Notes under the pieces: model-generated
What the model was told of the DNA's origin: nothing
The model's database searches: none
Seen by the model: the letters and a program-made list of their open reading frames with translations, nothing else
Position numbers and translations under genes: made by a program
Shown: piece after piece, positions 8,996 to 17,516 of the stretch
Layout: each line of letters starts with the position of its first letter
How positions within the stretch are numbered: the stretch's first letter is position 1
DNA from: Rhodospirillales bacterium
Lineage (GTDB): Bacteria; Pseudomonadota; Alphaproteobacteria; JAJFIK01
Length of the DNA stretch: 50,385 nucleotides
Direction: 5' to 3'
NCBI GenBank assembly: GCA_021775005.1
Contig: JAJFIK010000067.1
Coordinates: forward strand, 1 to 50,385

Positions 8996-11929
8996 ATGAC
9001 GATACAACGATTCATTTTTTGGTTTATGGCGGCGACGCTGGCGCTTTGCGTTCAAGCGGCAGCGCAAGCGGTTGTGGTGGCCGAAGATGATTGGTTGGAC
9101 GTCAGTGATCGTCTGCGGGTGCTGGATCTTGGAGACATTGAGGGCACGCAATCAGCCTATGAGCTGACCTTGCAAGCCGGCCCCTCAGGTGCGGAGCGAA
9201 TGCTGCTGGTATCCATGCCGCGCGTTGCCGGCGCCGGCCCCTTTGGCACGGGAGTGGGCAGGCTGGAGCCACCAATAATTCGGCCGCAATCTGGAACCGG
9301 TATTGGCAACGCGGGGCCGCCATTGGGGGTGTCGTGGAATGGCCAGGGCTGGGTCGCGCGCATCACCATTGGGGAGAGCCAACTTCTCCGCCTCGGCATT
9401 GCGGCCTCAAGCTCTCGGATATCTGTGGCCCTTGCCACGGAAGCAGGATTGCGCGCGCGCTCGGAGCGTGATGGGCGCATGCGCGCCTTGTTGTTTGGGG
9501 CCGCCTTGATGCTGATTGCCTTGGCCTGGATGCGGGCGATGCTCGCTCGCGATGGGCTGCATGGGCGCGCCGCTTTGTTGTCCCTGGCGCTGGCGCTTGT
9601 GATCGCGGTTTTTGCCGATTGGCATGGCGCGTTTGTATCCACCACAAGCGTTTTTCTGGGCAGCCTTAAAGCTGGCGCCCTGGCGTTTTTTGTGGCCGTC
9701 GCTATGGACCTGGGCCGCAAAGCTATGGATTTGGAAAACCTCAGTCCCGGGCCGAATATTGTCGCCACCATATTGGCGCTCATTGCGCTTGTGCTTGCGG
9801 TCGTTGTGATTTATCTGCCTTTACTTGGCGGTCTCGTGGGGCCCTTCGCGCTGCTTTGCGTGATATTGGCGGGGGTCGTGGTTGTGGAAGGCACGCGCCA
9901 GAATGTGGAAGGGCCAAAATATTTATTCGGGCCCTGGTTACTGTTTGCACTGGCCGGCGGCATTGCCGTGATCCTGGCGATTTTCTTTGGTCCCCGCGCG
10001 GGCGCGGATTTCTCCATATTGGTTCAGGCCTTGTTGCTGGCAGGGACGTTGACTGCGACCCTGGCGGTCGATCGCTTGCGGGCGGACACGCTGCAGGGGC
10101 GCATGGGCGTTGTGCCCGATACCCGCGCACCGCGCGGTGCAGAGCAACGCCTTAAGATCGCCATCAAAGGCGCTGGCAAAGGGGTATGGGATTGGCGCAT
10201 CAAAGGCGACAGACTTTATATCTCTGACAGCGCCATGGCCTTGTTGGGTTATAGAACCGCTGGTGGCGAAAGTAGTGAAGAATCGTTTTTCGGGCGTCTT
10301 CATGCGGATGATCGCGACGCCTATCGTGAAAAACTTCGGAGCGAAGTTGATCGCGGCGAGGGACACTTCCACCATGACTTCCGCGCCCTTCATGAAGATG
10401 GGGAATATCGCTGGTTGCGCCTCGAGGCTGAAATAAGCGGTGGTGGGTCAACCAATGCGCTCCGAATTTCGGGACTTTTGGCGGATGTCACTCATGAAAG
10501 ATCACGCGTCGGCCGCTCCTCCGTGGACGCGTTACATGATCCGCTGACCGGACTTTCAGGCCGCGCCCTGTTTGTTGATCGCCTCACGCATATGGACGCG
10601 TCAACTGGCGACGCGGCGGGCCCCGCGGCCATTGTTATGGATGTTGACCGCTTTGATGCCATCAACGACGGTATTGGCCACGCAGGGGGGGACACTTTAT
10701 TGATTCTTCTGGCGCGTCGCCTTGAAGCGGTACTTGAGCCTGGCGACTTGGGTGCGCGTCTCGGCGGAGATGAATTCGGCGTACTGGTGGAGGTCGCCAC
10801 CGATCGTGATCGAGTGATTGAACTGGCCAATGCTCTTCGCGATGTAATGTGCGAGGCGCTTGAAATCGAAGGCCAGGAGATTTTTCCATCCATTTCCCTT
10901 GGGGTTGCTTTTGCGCGGGAACACGGCGATTCCCCGCACCCGCTTTTGCGCCGCGCGGAGATCGCCATGTATCACGCCAAGGCGGCCGGGGGCTCTCGCG
11001 TTGAATTGTTTGCGCCCGCGCTGGCAGAGAAAAAGGGCGAGCTGATGTCGCTGGAGGCGGGGCTAAGCCGGGCCCTTGAGCGCAAGGAAGTCGAGCTTCT
11101 TTATCAGCCGGTCATTTCACTAAGCGATGATCGTCTGGCAGGGTTTGAAGCGTTGATGCGTTGGAACCACCCCCAGCATGGCATAATGACGCCTGATCGG
11201 TTTCTCGGTCTGGCAGAAGACACCGGGGCGATTGTGCCCCTGGGCCGCTATGTGCTTGAGGCCGCGGCGCGTCAACTGCACGCCTGGCAGACCGGATACC
11301 GCCGCAGCACGCCGCTATTTGTGAGCGTGAATCTTTCGGCACGGCAAATTTTGGGACATGACATCGCCCTTGATGTGGAGCGTGTGTTGGAGCGGGTCAA
11401 AATAGAGCCCCGGAGCCTGATCATCGAAGTGACGGAAGCGGTTATTATGGAAAATCCTGAACTAGCGGCCCGTCGCCTTCATGCCCTGCGTGCGGAAGGC
11501 ATCGGTCTTGCCATTGACGATTTCGGAACCGGTTATTCGGCGCTAAGTCATCTCAATCGATTTCCCTTTGACAAGCTCAAGATTGATCGCGGCTTTATTG
11601 AGGAAATGGAAGAAGACGAACACGTAGAAAAAATCGTCAAGGCGGTCACCACTCTTGCCGCTGATCTTCGCATGCAAGTCGTCGCGGAAGGGGTGGAGAA
11701 CGAAACTCAACTCGCTATGCTCAAGAGCATGGGCTGCACTTACGGGCAAGGCTACATTTTTGGCCGGCCCATGACCGCGCCTGAAGCGGAGCGGGAGATT
11801 ATGAAAGACCTTGTGGAGACCCACGGTGCGCCGCGCAATGAAAAATCCCAAGGTACCAAAGATACCGAAGACACGGGTGCCGAAGACAGTAAGGCCGATC
11901 AAGCGCGGCCGGCGTCTCCTGATAGCTGA
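8996..11929 (+). CDS. Membrane PAS-GGDEF-EAL cyclic-di-GMP signalling protein
   Basis: A 977-residue sensor predicted to make and/or degrade the second messenger c-di-GMP. Domain order: N-terminal signal/anchor (1-25), a periplasmic domain (about 26-160), several membrane helices (about 165-360), a PAS domain (about 380-495), GGDEF (signature at 590-594) and EAL (signature at 718-720). The cyclase signature is intact. The phosphodiesterase part keeps the conserved residues in EALMRW, VNLSA, EVTEA, IDDFGTGYS, LKIDRGF and VAEGVE, so both activities are plausible. The usual RxxD inhibitory site before GGDEF reads EPGD, so product inhibition at that site is probably lost. The C-terminal tail is Asp/Glu/Lys-rich and overlaps the end of the convergent YqgE gene by 31 bp. 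Confidence 0.95.
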   Translation: MTIQRFIFWFMAATLALCVQAAAQAVVVAEDDWLDVSDRLRVLDLGDIEGTQSAYELTLQAGPSGAERMLLVSMPRVAGAGPFGTGVGRLEPPIIRPQSGTGIGNAGPPLGVSWNGQGWVARITIGESQLLRLGIAASSSRISVALATEAGLRARSERDGRMRALLFGAALMLIALAWMRAMLARDGLHGRAALLSLALALVIAVFADWHGAFVSTTSVFLGSLKAGALAFFVAVAMDLGRKAMDLENLSPGPNIVATILALIALVLAVVVIYLPLLGGLVGPFALLCVILAGVVVVEGTRQNVEGPKYLFGPWLLFALAGGIAVILAIFFGPRAGADFSILVQALLLAGTLTATLAVDRLRADTLQGRMGVVPDTRAPRGAEQRLKIAIKGAGKGVWDWRIKGDRLYISDSAMALLGYRTAGGESSEESFFGRLHADDRDAYREKLRSEVDRGEGHFHHDFRALHEDGEYRWLRLEAEISGGGSTNALRISGLLADVTHERSRVGRSSVDALHDPLTGLSGRALFVDRLTHMDASTGDAAGPAAIVMDVDRFDAINDGIGHAGGDTLLILLARRLEAVLEPGDLGARLGGDEFGVLVEVATDRDRVIELANALRDVMCEALEIEGQEIFPSISLGVAFAREHGDSPHPLLRRAEIAMYHAKAAGGSRVELFAPALAEKKGELMSLEAGLSRALERKEVELLYQPVISLSDDRLAGFEALMRWNHPQHGIMTPDRFLGLAEDTGAIVPLGRYVLEAAARQLHAWQTGYRRSTPLFVSVNLSARQILGHDIALDVERVLERVKIEPRSLIIEVTEAVIMENPELAARRLHALRAEGIGLAIDDFGTGYSALSHLNRFPFDKLKIDRGFIEEMEEDEHVEKIVKAVTTLAADLRMQVVAEGVENETQLAMLKSMGCTYGQGYIFGRPMTAPEAEREIMKDLVETHGAPRNEKSQGTKDTEDTGAEDSKADQARPASPDS

Positions 11930-12489
11930 GCGGGATCAATTCCCATTGCCGCGAGGGCGCGCTCCCACTTGGTATTGTCAGCACTTCCGAAAAGTAGGTC
12001 TGGCTCGGCTTGGCACTGCAGCCAGCCATTGGCGAGTATTTCTTCTTCGAGTTGGCCAGGCGCCCAGCCCGCATATCCCAGGGCCAAAAGAGAGCGTTGC
12101 GGTCCCTCACCCCCGGCGATCTCTTCCAGAATTTCAACCGTGGCCGTGAGGCCGACATCAGCGGTCACCTGGAGCGTTGAACCGGTGACGTGATAGTCGC
12201 CGCTGTGAAGAACGAAGCCGCGCCCGGTCTCCACCGGCCCACCAAACAGCACCCGAATTTGGCGTGAGGGCTCAGCGTTGATGCCAAGTTGATCGAGCAA
12301 TTCGGGAAAGGTGAGATCATCAACGGGTTTGTTAACGATCAGGCCCATGGCGCCATCGTCTGAATGGCCACAGACATAGACCACCGCCCGGTCAAATCGC
12401 GGGTCTCCAATGCCCGGCATGGCAATGAGCATCTGCCCGGCAAGGTTCGGTTCACCCGATTGAGGGTCTTGGGGCGTGTCGATATTCAT
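11899..12489 (-). CDS. YqgE/AlgH family protein (UPF0301)
   Basis: A 196-residue member of the YqgE/AlgH family, a widespread proteobacterial family of unknown biochemical function (AlgH was named for an effect on alginate synthesis in Pseudomonas). Family segments are GQMLIAMPGIGDPRF, VVYVCGHSDDGAMGLIVNK, LFGGPVETGRGFVLH and ALGYAGWAPGQLEEE. The frame is open a further 25 codons upstream, but the ATG at 12489 gives the family-typical start. The last 31 bp lie within the coding sequence of the GGDEF-EAL gene on the other strand. It diverges from the DsbD-N-like gene. Confidence 0.95.
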   Translation of the reverse strand: MNIDTPQDPQSGEPNLAGQMLIAMPGIGDPRFDRAVVYVCGHSDDGAMGLIVNKPVDDLTFPELLDQLGINAEPSRQIRVLFGGPVETGRGFVLHSGDYHVTGSTLQVTADVGLTATVEILEEIAGGEGPQRSLLALGYAGWAPGQLEEEILANGWLQCQAEPDLLFGSADNTKWERALAAMGIDPAQLSGDAGRA

Positions 12490-12633
12490 TATTAAATGAT
12501 AGCGCGCGTTCGGCTCGGACGCCAGCAACCGATAGGGTTTGCCAGTGCAAGAAGGACACTTCACGAAAATCTGAGACCTAATGATGGGTTTGGAGCCTTC
12601 TCCTGTGGCACTGCAGCGCGCTATATGCAGCGC

Positions 12634-13569
12634 ATGAGGAAATGGCTCGGAAAATCAATTGTCACTATGGCGCTTGGCGCCGGGCTCTTGCTTGCCCAAG
12701 TCGCCTTGCATGGCCAAGGGGTTGCGCAAGCAGGGCAAGACCACACCGTGCGCCCCATGACTGACGCCTCCCCCTGGCATTCCAATGACCACTCGCGAAT
12801 CAGATTGATTTCAGCGGGCCAAAACGAGGACGGCAGCGACCTCGCCGGCGTGCAGTTTGATCTTGACGAAGGCTGGCATACTTATTGGCGCAGCCCGGGG
12901 CGGTTTGGCATTCCAGCCAGCTTCAACTGGGAGGGGTCTGAGAACATTCGCGGCGTCGAGGTTCGTTGGCCCGAGCCGGAATACATTACCTTCGATGACT
13001 ATGAAGCCTACGGCTATCATGATCGCTTGGTGCTGCCACTGGTGATCGCGCGCGATGATCCAGCGGCGGCCGCCGTCTTGCAGCTCGCCATTGGCTACGC
13101 GGTATGCGAGACCGTTTGCATCCCGGCCACCGGGTTTGTTTCAATCTTGCTACCGCCGGTGGCTGAGGTGTCAGAGCCCAATCCAGAATACAGCTATCTT
13201 GTGCGCGAGGCGCTCGCCCTTGTGCCGACCACCGACATTGAATCGGTCGGCATTGAAGTTGCCCCAGCGCTGCTTGTGCGCCAACAAGGGCAAACACGAG
13301 TGCTTCGAATTACCGCTTGGTCACAATCAGCGTGGCACGATCCGCGGGTGATTGTGGAAGGGCCAAAGGGGCTCCACTTCGGCAGCCCTAAAATTGTCCT
13401 TGATCCGACCAGCCGCCACTTGGTGGCGCTGGTGTCCGTCACGGTTACGGAACTCGCGGAAGGCGAGCCTGGGCAGGGCATCAGGGCAACCATCACGGGC
13501 GGACTGGAGACCATAGATGTCCCCTTGGCCGTTACCGTGACCGGCAATCCACAGAGCATCGATGATTGA
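12634..13569 (+). CDS. Periplasmic DsbD N-domain-like (disulfide-relay) protein
   Basis: A 311-residue exported protein with a signal peptide (about residues 1-32, ending GVAQA) followed by a domain related to the N-terminal, electron-accepting domain of DsbD/ScsB. The signature is YAVCETVCIPATG with a cysteine pair at C158/C162, plus DEGWHTYWRSPGRFGIP. In DsbD-type systems this domain passes reducing equivalents to periplasmic partners. Here it is free-standing, with no transmembrane or thioredoxin domain. An in-frame ATG at 12625 is an equally possible start, and the ribosome-binding site is poor for both. A periplasmic DsbA-like lipoprotein is encoded elsewhere in the window, but any link is unproven. 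Confidence 0.85.
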   Translation: MRKWLGKSIVTMALGAGLLLAQVALHGQGVAQAGQDHTVRPMTDASPWHSNDHSRIRLISAGQNEDGSDLAGVQFDLDEGWHTYWRSPGRFGIPASFNWEGSENIRGVEVRWPEPEYITFDDYEAYGYHDRLVLPLVIARDDPAAAAVLQLAIGYAVCETVCIPATGFVSILLPPVAEVSEPNPEYSYLVREALALVPTTDIESVGIEVAPALLVRQQGQTRVLRITAWSQSAWHDPRVIVEGPKGLHFGSPKIVLDPTSRHLVALVSVTVTELAEGEPGQGIRATITGGLETIDVPLAVTVTGNPQSIDD

Positions 13570-13667
13570 TAGACTTAGGTCTGGTGCCAGCCTACTTTGC
13601 GCTGCGGCGCGCAACCTGATAGAGACACCCCCGAATTCATACAAAGCAAATGCAAGGATCCAGCCCT

Positions 13668-14147
13668 ATGACGATCAAAGTCGGTGACAAACTTCCCGAA
13701 GTGAACTTACAAGTCGGCACCGCAGAGGGACCACAGCCCACAACTACTGGTGCACTCTTCGGCGGTAAAAAGGTTGTGCTTTTTTCCGTGCCCGGTGCGT
13801 TCACCCCCACATGTTCGGCCAAGCATCTTCCTGGCTTTGTGGAAAAAGCTGATGAATTTAAAGCCAAAGGCGTCGAGCTTGCTTGCGTATCGGTTAATGA
13901 TGCTTTTGTCATGGCGGCATGGGGCAAAGACCAAGGTGCAGGCGACAAAGTCACGATGGTTGCAGATGGCAACGGCGATTTTGCCAACGCCTTGGGGCTC
14001 GCCTTTGATGGCTCAGGGTTTGGCATGGGTACGCGCTCGCAACGCTTTGCGCTTTATGCCGATGATGGCGAAGTGAAAGTGTTGAATGTTGAAACCGGTC
14101 CTGGTCTTGATGTGTCCAGCGCCGAGGCAATGCTCAAAGCCCTTTAG
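13668..14147 (+). CDS. Peroxiredoxin, Prx5 (hybrid Prx/thioredoxin-fold) family
   Basis: A 159-residue thiol peroxidase that reduces H2O2 and alkyl hydroperoxides. The peroxidatic Cys lies in [16 protein letters not shown], the Prx5/PrxQ-like motif (PxxxTxxC). [14 protein letters not shown] and [14 protein letters not shown] are Prx5-family segments. The ATG at 13668 has an AAGGA ribosome-binding site 9 nt upstream; an earlier ATG at 13650 would overlap that site. The gene ends in a 4-bp tail-to-tail overlap with rnhA. A peroxiredoxin next to ispH-thrB-rnhA is a common alphaproteobacterial arrangement. Confidence 0.95.
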   Translation: MTIKVGDKLPEVNLQVGTAEGPQPTTTGALFGGKKVVLFSVPGAFTPTCSAKHLPGFVEKADEFKAKGVELACVSVNDAFVMAAWGKDQGAGDKVTMVADGNGDFANALGLAFDGSGFGMGTRSQRFALYADDGEVKVLNVETGPGLDVSSAEAMLKAL

Positions 14148-14584
14148 CGGTTTCGCACTTCCACCATTCCCAGGTTGGCGAGGGCATCGGCCCGCTCGTT
14201 GTCCACGTCACCTGAGTGCCCTTTGACCCAATGCCAATTGATCTCATGACGGGCCGCGGCCTCATCTAGGCGTTGCCAAAGGTCGACATTTTTTACAGGC
14301 TTTTTGTTGGACGTGCGCCAGCCGTTCTTCTTCCAGTTCGGCATCCATTGATTGATCCCGTCCATGACGTATTTGGAATCTGTATAGAGATCGACTACTT
14401 CTCCCGGCTTAAGGGTTTCAAGCGCTGTGATCACAGCCATCATTTCCATGCGATTATTGGTGGTGTCTGCCTCACCCCCAAAGAGTTCCGTCTCTTTATC
14501 GAGCCGCCGCATGAGAACACCCCAACCACCCGGTCCTGGATTTCCAGAGCATGCGCCGTCTGTATACACAATAACTTTTGGCAA
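14144..14584 (-). CDS. rnhA: Ribonuclease HI
   Basis: This enzyme cleaves the RNA strand of RNA-DNA hybrids during replication and R-loop removal. The 146 residues contain the metal-binding carboxylates expected: D9 in [14 protein letters not shown], the Glu in NNRMEMMAV, the Asp in YTDSKYV and the C-terminal [11 protein letters not shown] with the catalytic His and last Asp. It is the last gene of the tightly packed ispH-thrB-rnhA operon, beginning 1 bp after the thrB stop. Its stop overlaps that of the convergent peroxiredoxin by 4 bp. A second, unrelated RNase H (rnhB) is also in the window. Confidence 0.97.
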   Translation of the reverse strand: MPKVIVYTDGACSGNPGPGGWGVLMRRLDKETELFGGEADTTNNRMEMMAVITALETLKPGEVVDLYTDSKYVMDGINQWMPNWKKNGWRTSNKKPVKNVDLWQRLDEAAARHEINWHWVKGHSGDVDNERADALANLGMVEVRNR

Positions 14585-14585
14585 T

Positions 14586-15542
14586 CTAAACTCCGTACAC
14601 GGATGGTGACGCGGCGCTATGAAAGCGTAGATTCGGTAAAAGAGCGAGGGGGTTCTTGGCCGTCACCAAGGCACTGGGGTCATGATTGAGCCAATCGGTG
14701 AGCCGCGTGAGGATAAACCGAAGCGCCGCGCCGCGGGCCAATTGGGGTAGGGCTGCCGCTTCAGCCGCGCTCAAAGGGCGGCGCGATTGATACCCGTTCA
14801 CAAGCGCTGCGGAGAGCGGCGCATCAAACACCCCGCCGCTATCAAAGCACCAGGCATTGATGGTGATGGCGAGGTCATAGGCATAAAAATCCGTGCAAGC
14901 GAAATAGAAATCAATCAAACCGCTGAGCTGGTCCCGCTCAAACAAAACATTGTCCGGGAAGAGGTCGCCATGAATGACGCCTTTTGGAAGATCTTTCGGC
15001 CAGCCTGCAGAAACCTCCGCCAATTCCTGCTGAAGCTGCGCCCCAAGCCCCGGCTCAACCTCATCGGCGCGAAAGGCTGAATTGGCCAGAAGTGTTTGCC
15101 AGCCGCTGGGCCCCAGCGCGTTTGACCGGGCGCCATCAAAATGCGTCGTCGCAAGATGCATATCAGCCAGGGCGACACCTGCGGCGTTGCATTGCGCCGG
15201 GGTGGGATTTGTCGCTGCCGCGCCCCTGAGGTGCTCGATCAAGGCTGCCGGTCGCCCGCACAGCTGCCCCAACGCTGTACCGCTGCGCTGGGGGATAGCG
15301 CGCGCAGTTGGCACGCCGGCGTCGGCCAGGAAGGTCATGAGAGTGAGAAAAAATGGCAGGTCGCCCGGCGCCACGCGCTTTTCATAAAGCGTGAGAATGT
15401 AGCGCGCCCGTGAAGTGGTCAGGTGATAGTTGGTGTTCTCAACGCCCTCGGCGATGCCTTCAAAGCTGACAAGCTCGCCCACATCATAGGCGGCAAGGAA
15501 GGGGCCAAGATCGGCGGTGGTGACGGTTGTGAATACGGCCAT
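14586..15542 (-). CDS. thrB: Homoserine kinase (APH-fold ThrB)
   Basis: This enzyme phosphorylates homoserine, providing the substrate of threonine synthase. The 318-residue protein belongs to the aminoglycoside-phosphotransferase-like ThrB type of alpha- and gammaproteobacteria, not the GHMP type. Motifs are GVENTNYHL, the catalytic loop [13 protein letters not shown] and the following metal-binding [17 protein letters not shown]. It starts 2 bp after the ispH stop and ends 1 bp before rnhA, so the three are one transcript. The unlinked position relative to thrC is unremarkable. Confidence 0.95.
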   Translation of the reverse strand: MAVFTTVTTADLGPFLAAYDVGELVSFEGIAEGVENTNYHLTTSRARYILTLYEKRVAPGDLPFFLTLMTFLADAGVPTARAIPQRSGTALGQLCGRPAALIEHLRGAAATNPTPAQCNAAGVALADMHLATTHFDGARSNALGPSGWQTLLANSAFRADEVEPGLGAQLQQELAEVSAGWPKDLPKGVIHGDLFPDNVLFERDQLSGLIDFYFACTDFYAYDLAITINAWCFDSGGVFDAPLSAALVNGYQSRRPLSAAEAAALPQLARGAALRFILTRLTDWLNHDPSALVTAKNPLALLPNLRFHSAASPSVYGV

Positions 15543-15544
15543 GG

Positions 15545-16486
15545 TCAGGCGGTCAAAATTCGCGGAAGTTTGAACACCACATTTTCCTCACGCATGCGGA
15601 CCTCCTCTACCGTCACGTCGCCACGCGCTTTGAAGGCGTCAATGACCTCTTCCACCAGAACCTCCGGGGCAGAGGCCCCCGCCGTGATCCCGATGGTTGC
15701 CAGTCCTTCAAGGCGGGGCCAGTCAATGTCGACGGCACGCTGGATCAAGGCTGCATAGCTGGCGCCTGCGCGTTCTGCCACTTCAACAAGACGCATGGAA
15801 TTGGATGAATTTGGCGCACCGATCACCAAAACCCCGTCGCATTCGGCAGCAATCGCTTTTACGGCATCCTGTCGATTGGTCGTGGCGTAGCAGATGTCTT
15901 CTTTGTGCGGTGCTTCGATGCTCGGAAATCGCGTCTTCAAAATGGCGACAATCGCCGCCGTATCATCCACCGACAAGGTGGTCTGGGTGATATAGGCCAA
16001 ATTGGCCGGGTCTGGCGGGTCGAAGCTTTGGGCCTGTGCCGGGGTTTCGATCAAGTGCACCGCGCCTGCCGGTAGCTGCCCCATAGTGCCGATGACTTCG
16101 GGGTGCCCGGCGTGGCCGATGAGGACAATCCCAAGTCCTTTGGCGTGGTGCCGCTCTGCTTCCACATGGACCTTGGAAACCAGCGGACAGGTGGCATCAA
16201 TATATTCCAGTGATCGCCGCTCTGCCTCTTGGGGGACCGATTTTGGTACCCCATGGGCGGAAAATATCACCTGGGCACCTTCCGGTACAAGGTCGAGTTC
16301 ATCCACAAAAATGGCCCCCAGGCGCTCCAGGCGCTCCACGACGAAGCGATTGTGGACGATCTCGTGGCGCACATAGACCGGGCCCCCAAACCTGGCGAGC
16401 GCTTCCTCGACAATCTGAATGGCCCGATCCACGCCTGCGCAGAAGCCGCGCGGGGCGGCAAGCAAAAGGCGGGTGGGGCGGGGCAT
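15545..16486 (-). CDS. ispH: 4-hydroxy-3-methylbut-2-enyl diphosphate reductase
   Basis: This iron-sulfur enzyme performs the last step of the MEP pathway, making IPP and DMAPP. The three cluster Cys are visible: C16 in [10 protein letters not shown], one in [11 protein letters not shown] and one in [13 protein letters not shown]. The substrate-binding segments [25 protein letters not shown] and SSNSMRLVE are also present. Length 313, normal. A ribosome-binding site (reading AAGGGAGA on the coding strand, about 16493-16500) precedes the ATG. It is the first gene of the ispH-thrB-rnhA operon and diverges from the CDGSH gene. Other isoprenoid genes in the window are ispE and the polyprenyl synthase. 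Confidence 0.98.
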   Translation of the reverse strand: MPRPTRLLLAAPRGFCAGVDRAIQIVEEALARFGGPVYVRHEIVHNRFVVERLERLGAIFVDELDLVPEGAQVIFSAHGVPKSVPQEAERRSLEYIDATCPLVSKVHVEAERHHAKGLGIVLIGHAGHPEVIGTMGQLPAGAVHLIETPAQAQSFDPPDPANLAYITQTTLSVDDTAAIVAILKTRFPSIEAPHKEDICYATTNRQDAVKAIAAECDGVLVIGAPNSSNSMRLVEVAERAGASYAALIQRAVDIDWPRLEGLATIGITAGASAPEVLVEEVIDAFKARGDVTVEEVRMREENVVFKLPRILTA

Positions 16487-16631
16487 GGGGTATTCTCCCT
16501 TGAGGGTCGCGTGATGGCCAGAATGTGGGCTTTTCGGGCCTAAACGTCCAGAGCAACGGCTTGCCGCGCCGCGCCCGCGCCGCTATGGTCCGCCGCCTGA
16601 TCTGCCGCCCCCCGCGAAAGGACCACCATTG

Positions 16632-16877
16632 ATGACCGAGACCAGCCCCGCGATCGCTGCGCGCGAGCCCATTTCTGTAGACGTGGAAGCGGGCAAACGG
16701 TATTTTTGGTGCGCGTGCGGGTTATCGAAGTCTCAGCCCTTTTGCGATGGCAGCCATAAAACCACGTCATTGACACCGATGCCCTATACGGCTGAAAAGT
16801 CAGGCAAGCTCTTTTTCTGCCAGTGCAAGCGCTCCAATAACAAGCCGCTTTGCGATGGCAGCCATAAAAATCTATGA
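16632..16877 (+). CDS. Two-CDGSH-domain iron-sulfur protein
   Basis: An 81-residue protein made almost entirely of two CDGSH iron-sulfur motifs. The first reads CACGLSKSQPFCDGSH and the second CQCKRSNNKPLCDGSH. Each has the C-x-C-x(8)-C-x3-H ligand set that holds a 2Fe-2S cluster with one His ligand. Function in bacteria is not settled; redox or cluster storage/transfer roles are proposed for the family. The codons around both CDGSHK motifs share an exact 21-bp repeat (16741-16761 and 16849-16869). The ATG at 16632 follows an AAAGGA ribosome-binding site; a TTG one codon earlier is possible. The stop is 7 bp before the next gene. Confidence 0.93.
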   Translation: MTETSPAIAAREPISVDVEAGKRYFWCACGLSKSQPFCDGSHKTTSLTPMPYTAEKSGKLFFCQCKRSNNKPLCDGSHKNL

Positions 16878-16884
16878 GGATCTG

Positions 16885-17502
16885 ATGCGTCAACTTGCGG
16901 TAATCGCCTTCTTAATCGTAGCCACCACATTAGGGGGCTGCAGCTTCCTTGTTCGCGAGCGCGAAGACGCGCCGGAGCAAGAGCAGGCCGAAGAGCAACC
17001 CGCCGACATCAATAATGTACCGTTCAGGCTGTTCCAATCTCGCGATGGCTTCTGCCCCGCCGCGAGCATTTTGGGCGACGCAGAGTTGATGACAAAGTTC
17101 TCAGGCTCGGGGCGGGACATTACCAACGTAGCCTTTGAAGCAGAGTTTCTCGGCATCAGAACAAATTGTTCTTTCGGTCGCGAGTTTCGCCGCCGCTTTG
17201 CCTATTCGCAGGTGAATATTGAGGTTGAAGCCGTGCTTGGCTCAACTGCTGTGCCCCAGACCATGACCATTCCTTATTTCATTGCGGTAGTAAATCCAGA
17301 CACCCAGCAAGTTATATTGCGAGAGGTCTATGAGCTTGAGGCCGATTTCACGAGAAATCGGCGCACGGTGCGCCTGCGTGATCAAGTCGATCGTATCAAA
17401 ATTCCTGTGGTGGAAAACGAAGATGCTCTGCAATATGAGTTTATCGTTGGGTTCGAATTGACGCCGGATGAAGTTGCCTTCAATCGTCGGCGCGAAGACT
17501 AA
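16885..17502 (+). CDS. Putative lipoprotein of unknown function
   Basis: A 205-residue predicted lipoprotein. The signal peptide ends in a lipobox TLGGC with the acylated Cys at C19, followed by an acidic linker (EDAPEQEQAEEQ). The remainder looks like a compact beta-rich domain with two further Cys (in DGFCPAAS and RTNCSFG). I do not recognise a named domain. The start at 16885 has GAGGA just upstream and overlaps nothing; an ATG at 16855 inside the CDGSH gene is less likely because it would bury the lipoprotein signal. It is followed 14 bp later by argS, an arrangement seen in other alphaproteobacteria. Confidence 0.8.
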   Translation: MRQLAVIAFLIVATTLGGCSFLVREREDAPEQEQAEEQPADINNVPFRLFQSRDGFCPAASILGDAELMTKFSGSGRDITNVAFEAEFLGIRTNCSFGREFRRRFAYSQVNIEVEAVLGSTAVPQTMTIPYFIAVVNPDTQQVILREVYELEADFTRNRRTVRLRDQVDRIKIPVVENEDALQYEFIVGFELTPDEVAFNRRRED

Positions 17503-17516
17503 GGGCACGCCCCACA

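Noticed and set aside
12496-12633. A 46-residue extension of the DsbD-N-like protein
   Set aside because: It would bury the signal peptide and overlaps the promoter region shared with the divergent YqgE gene.
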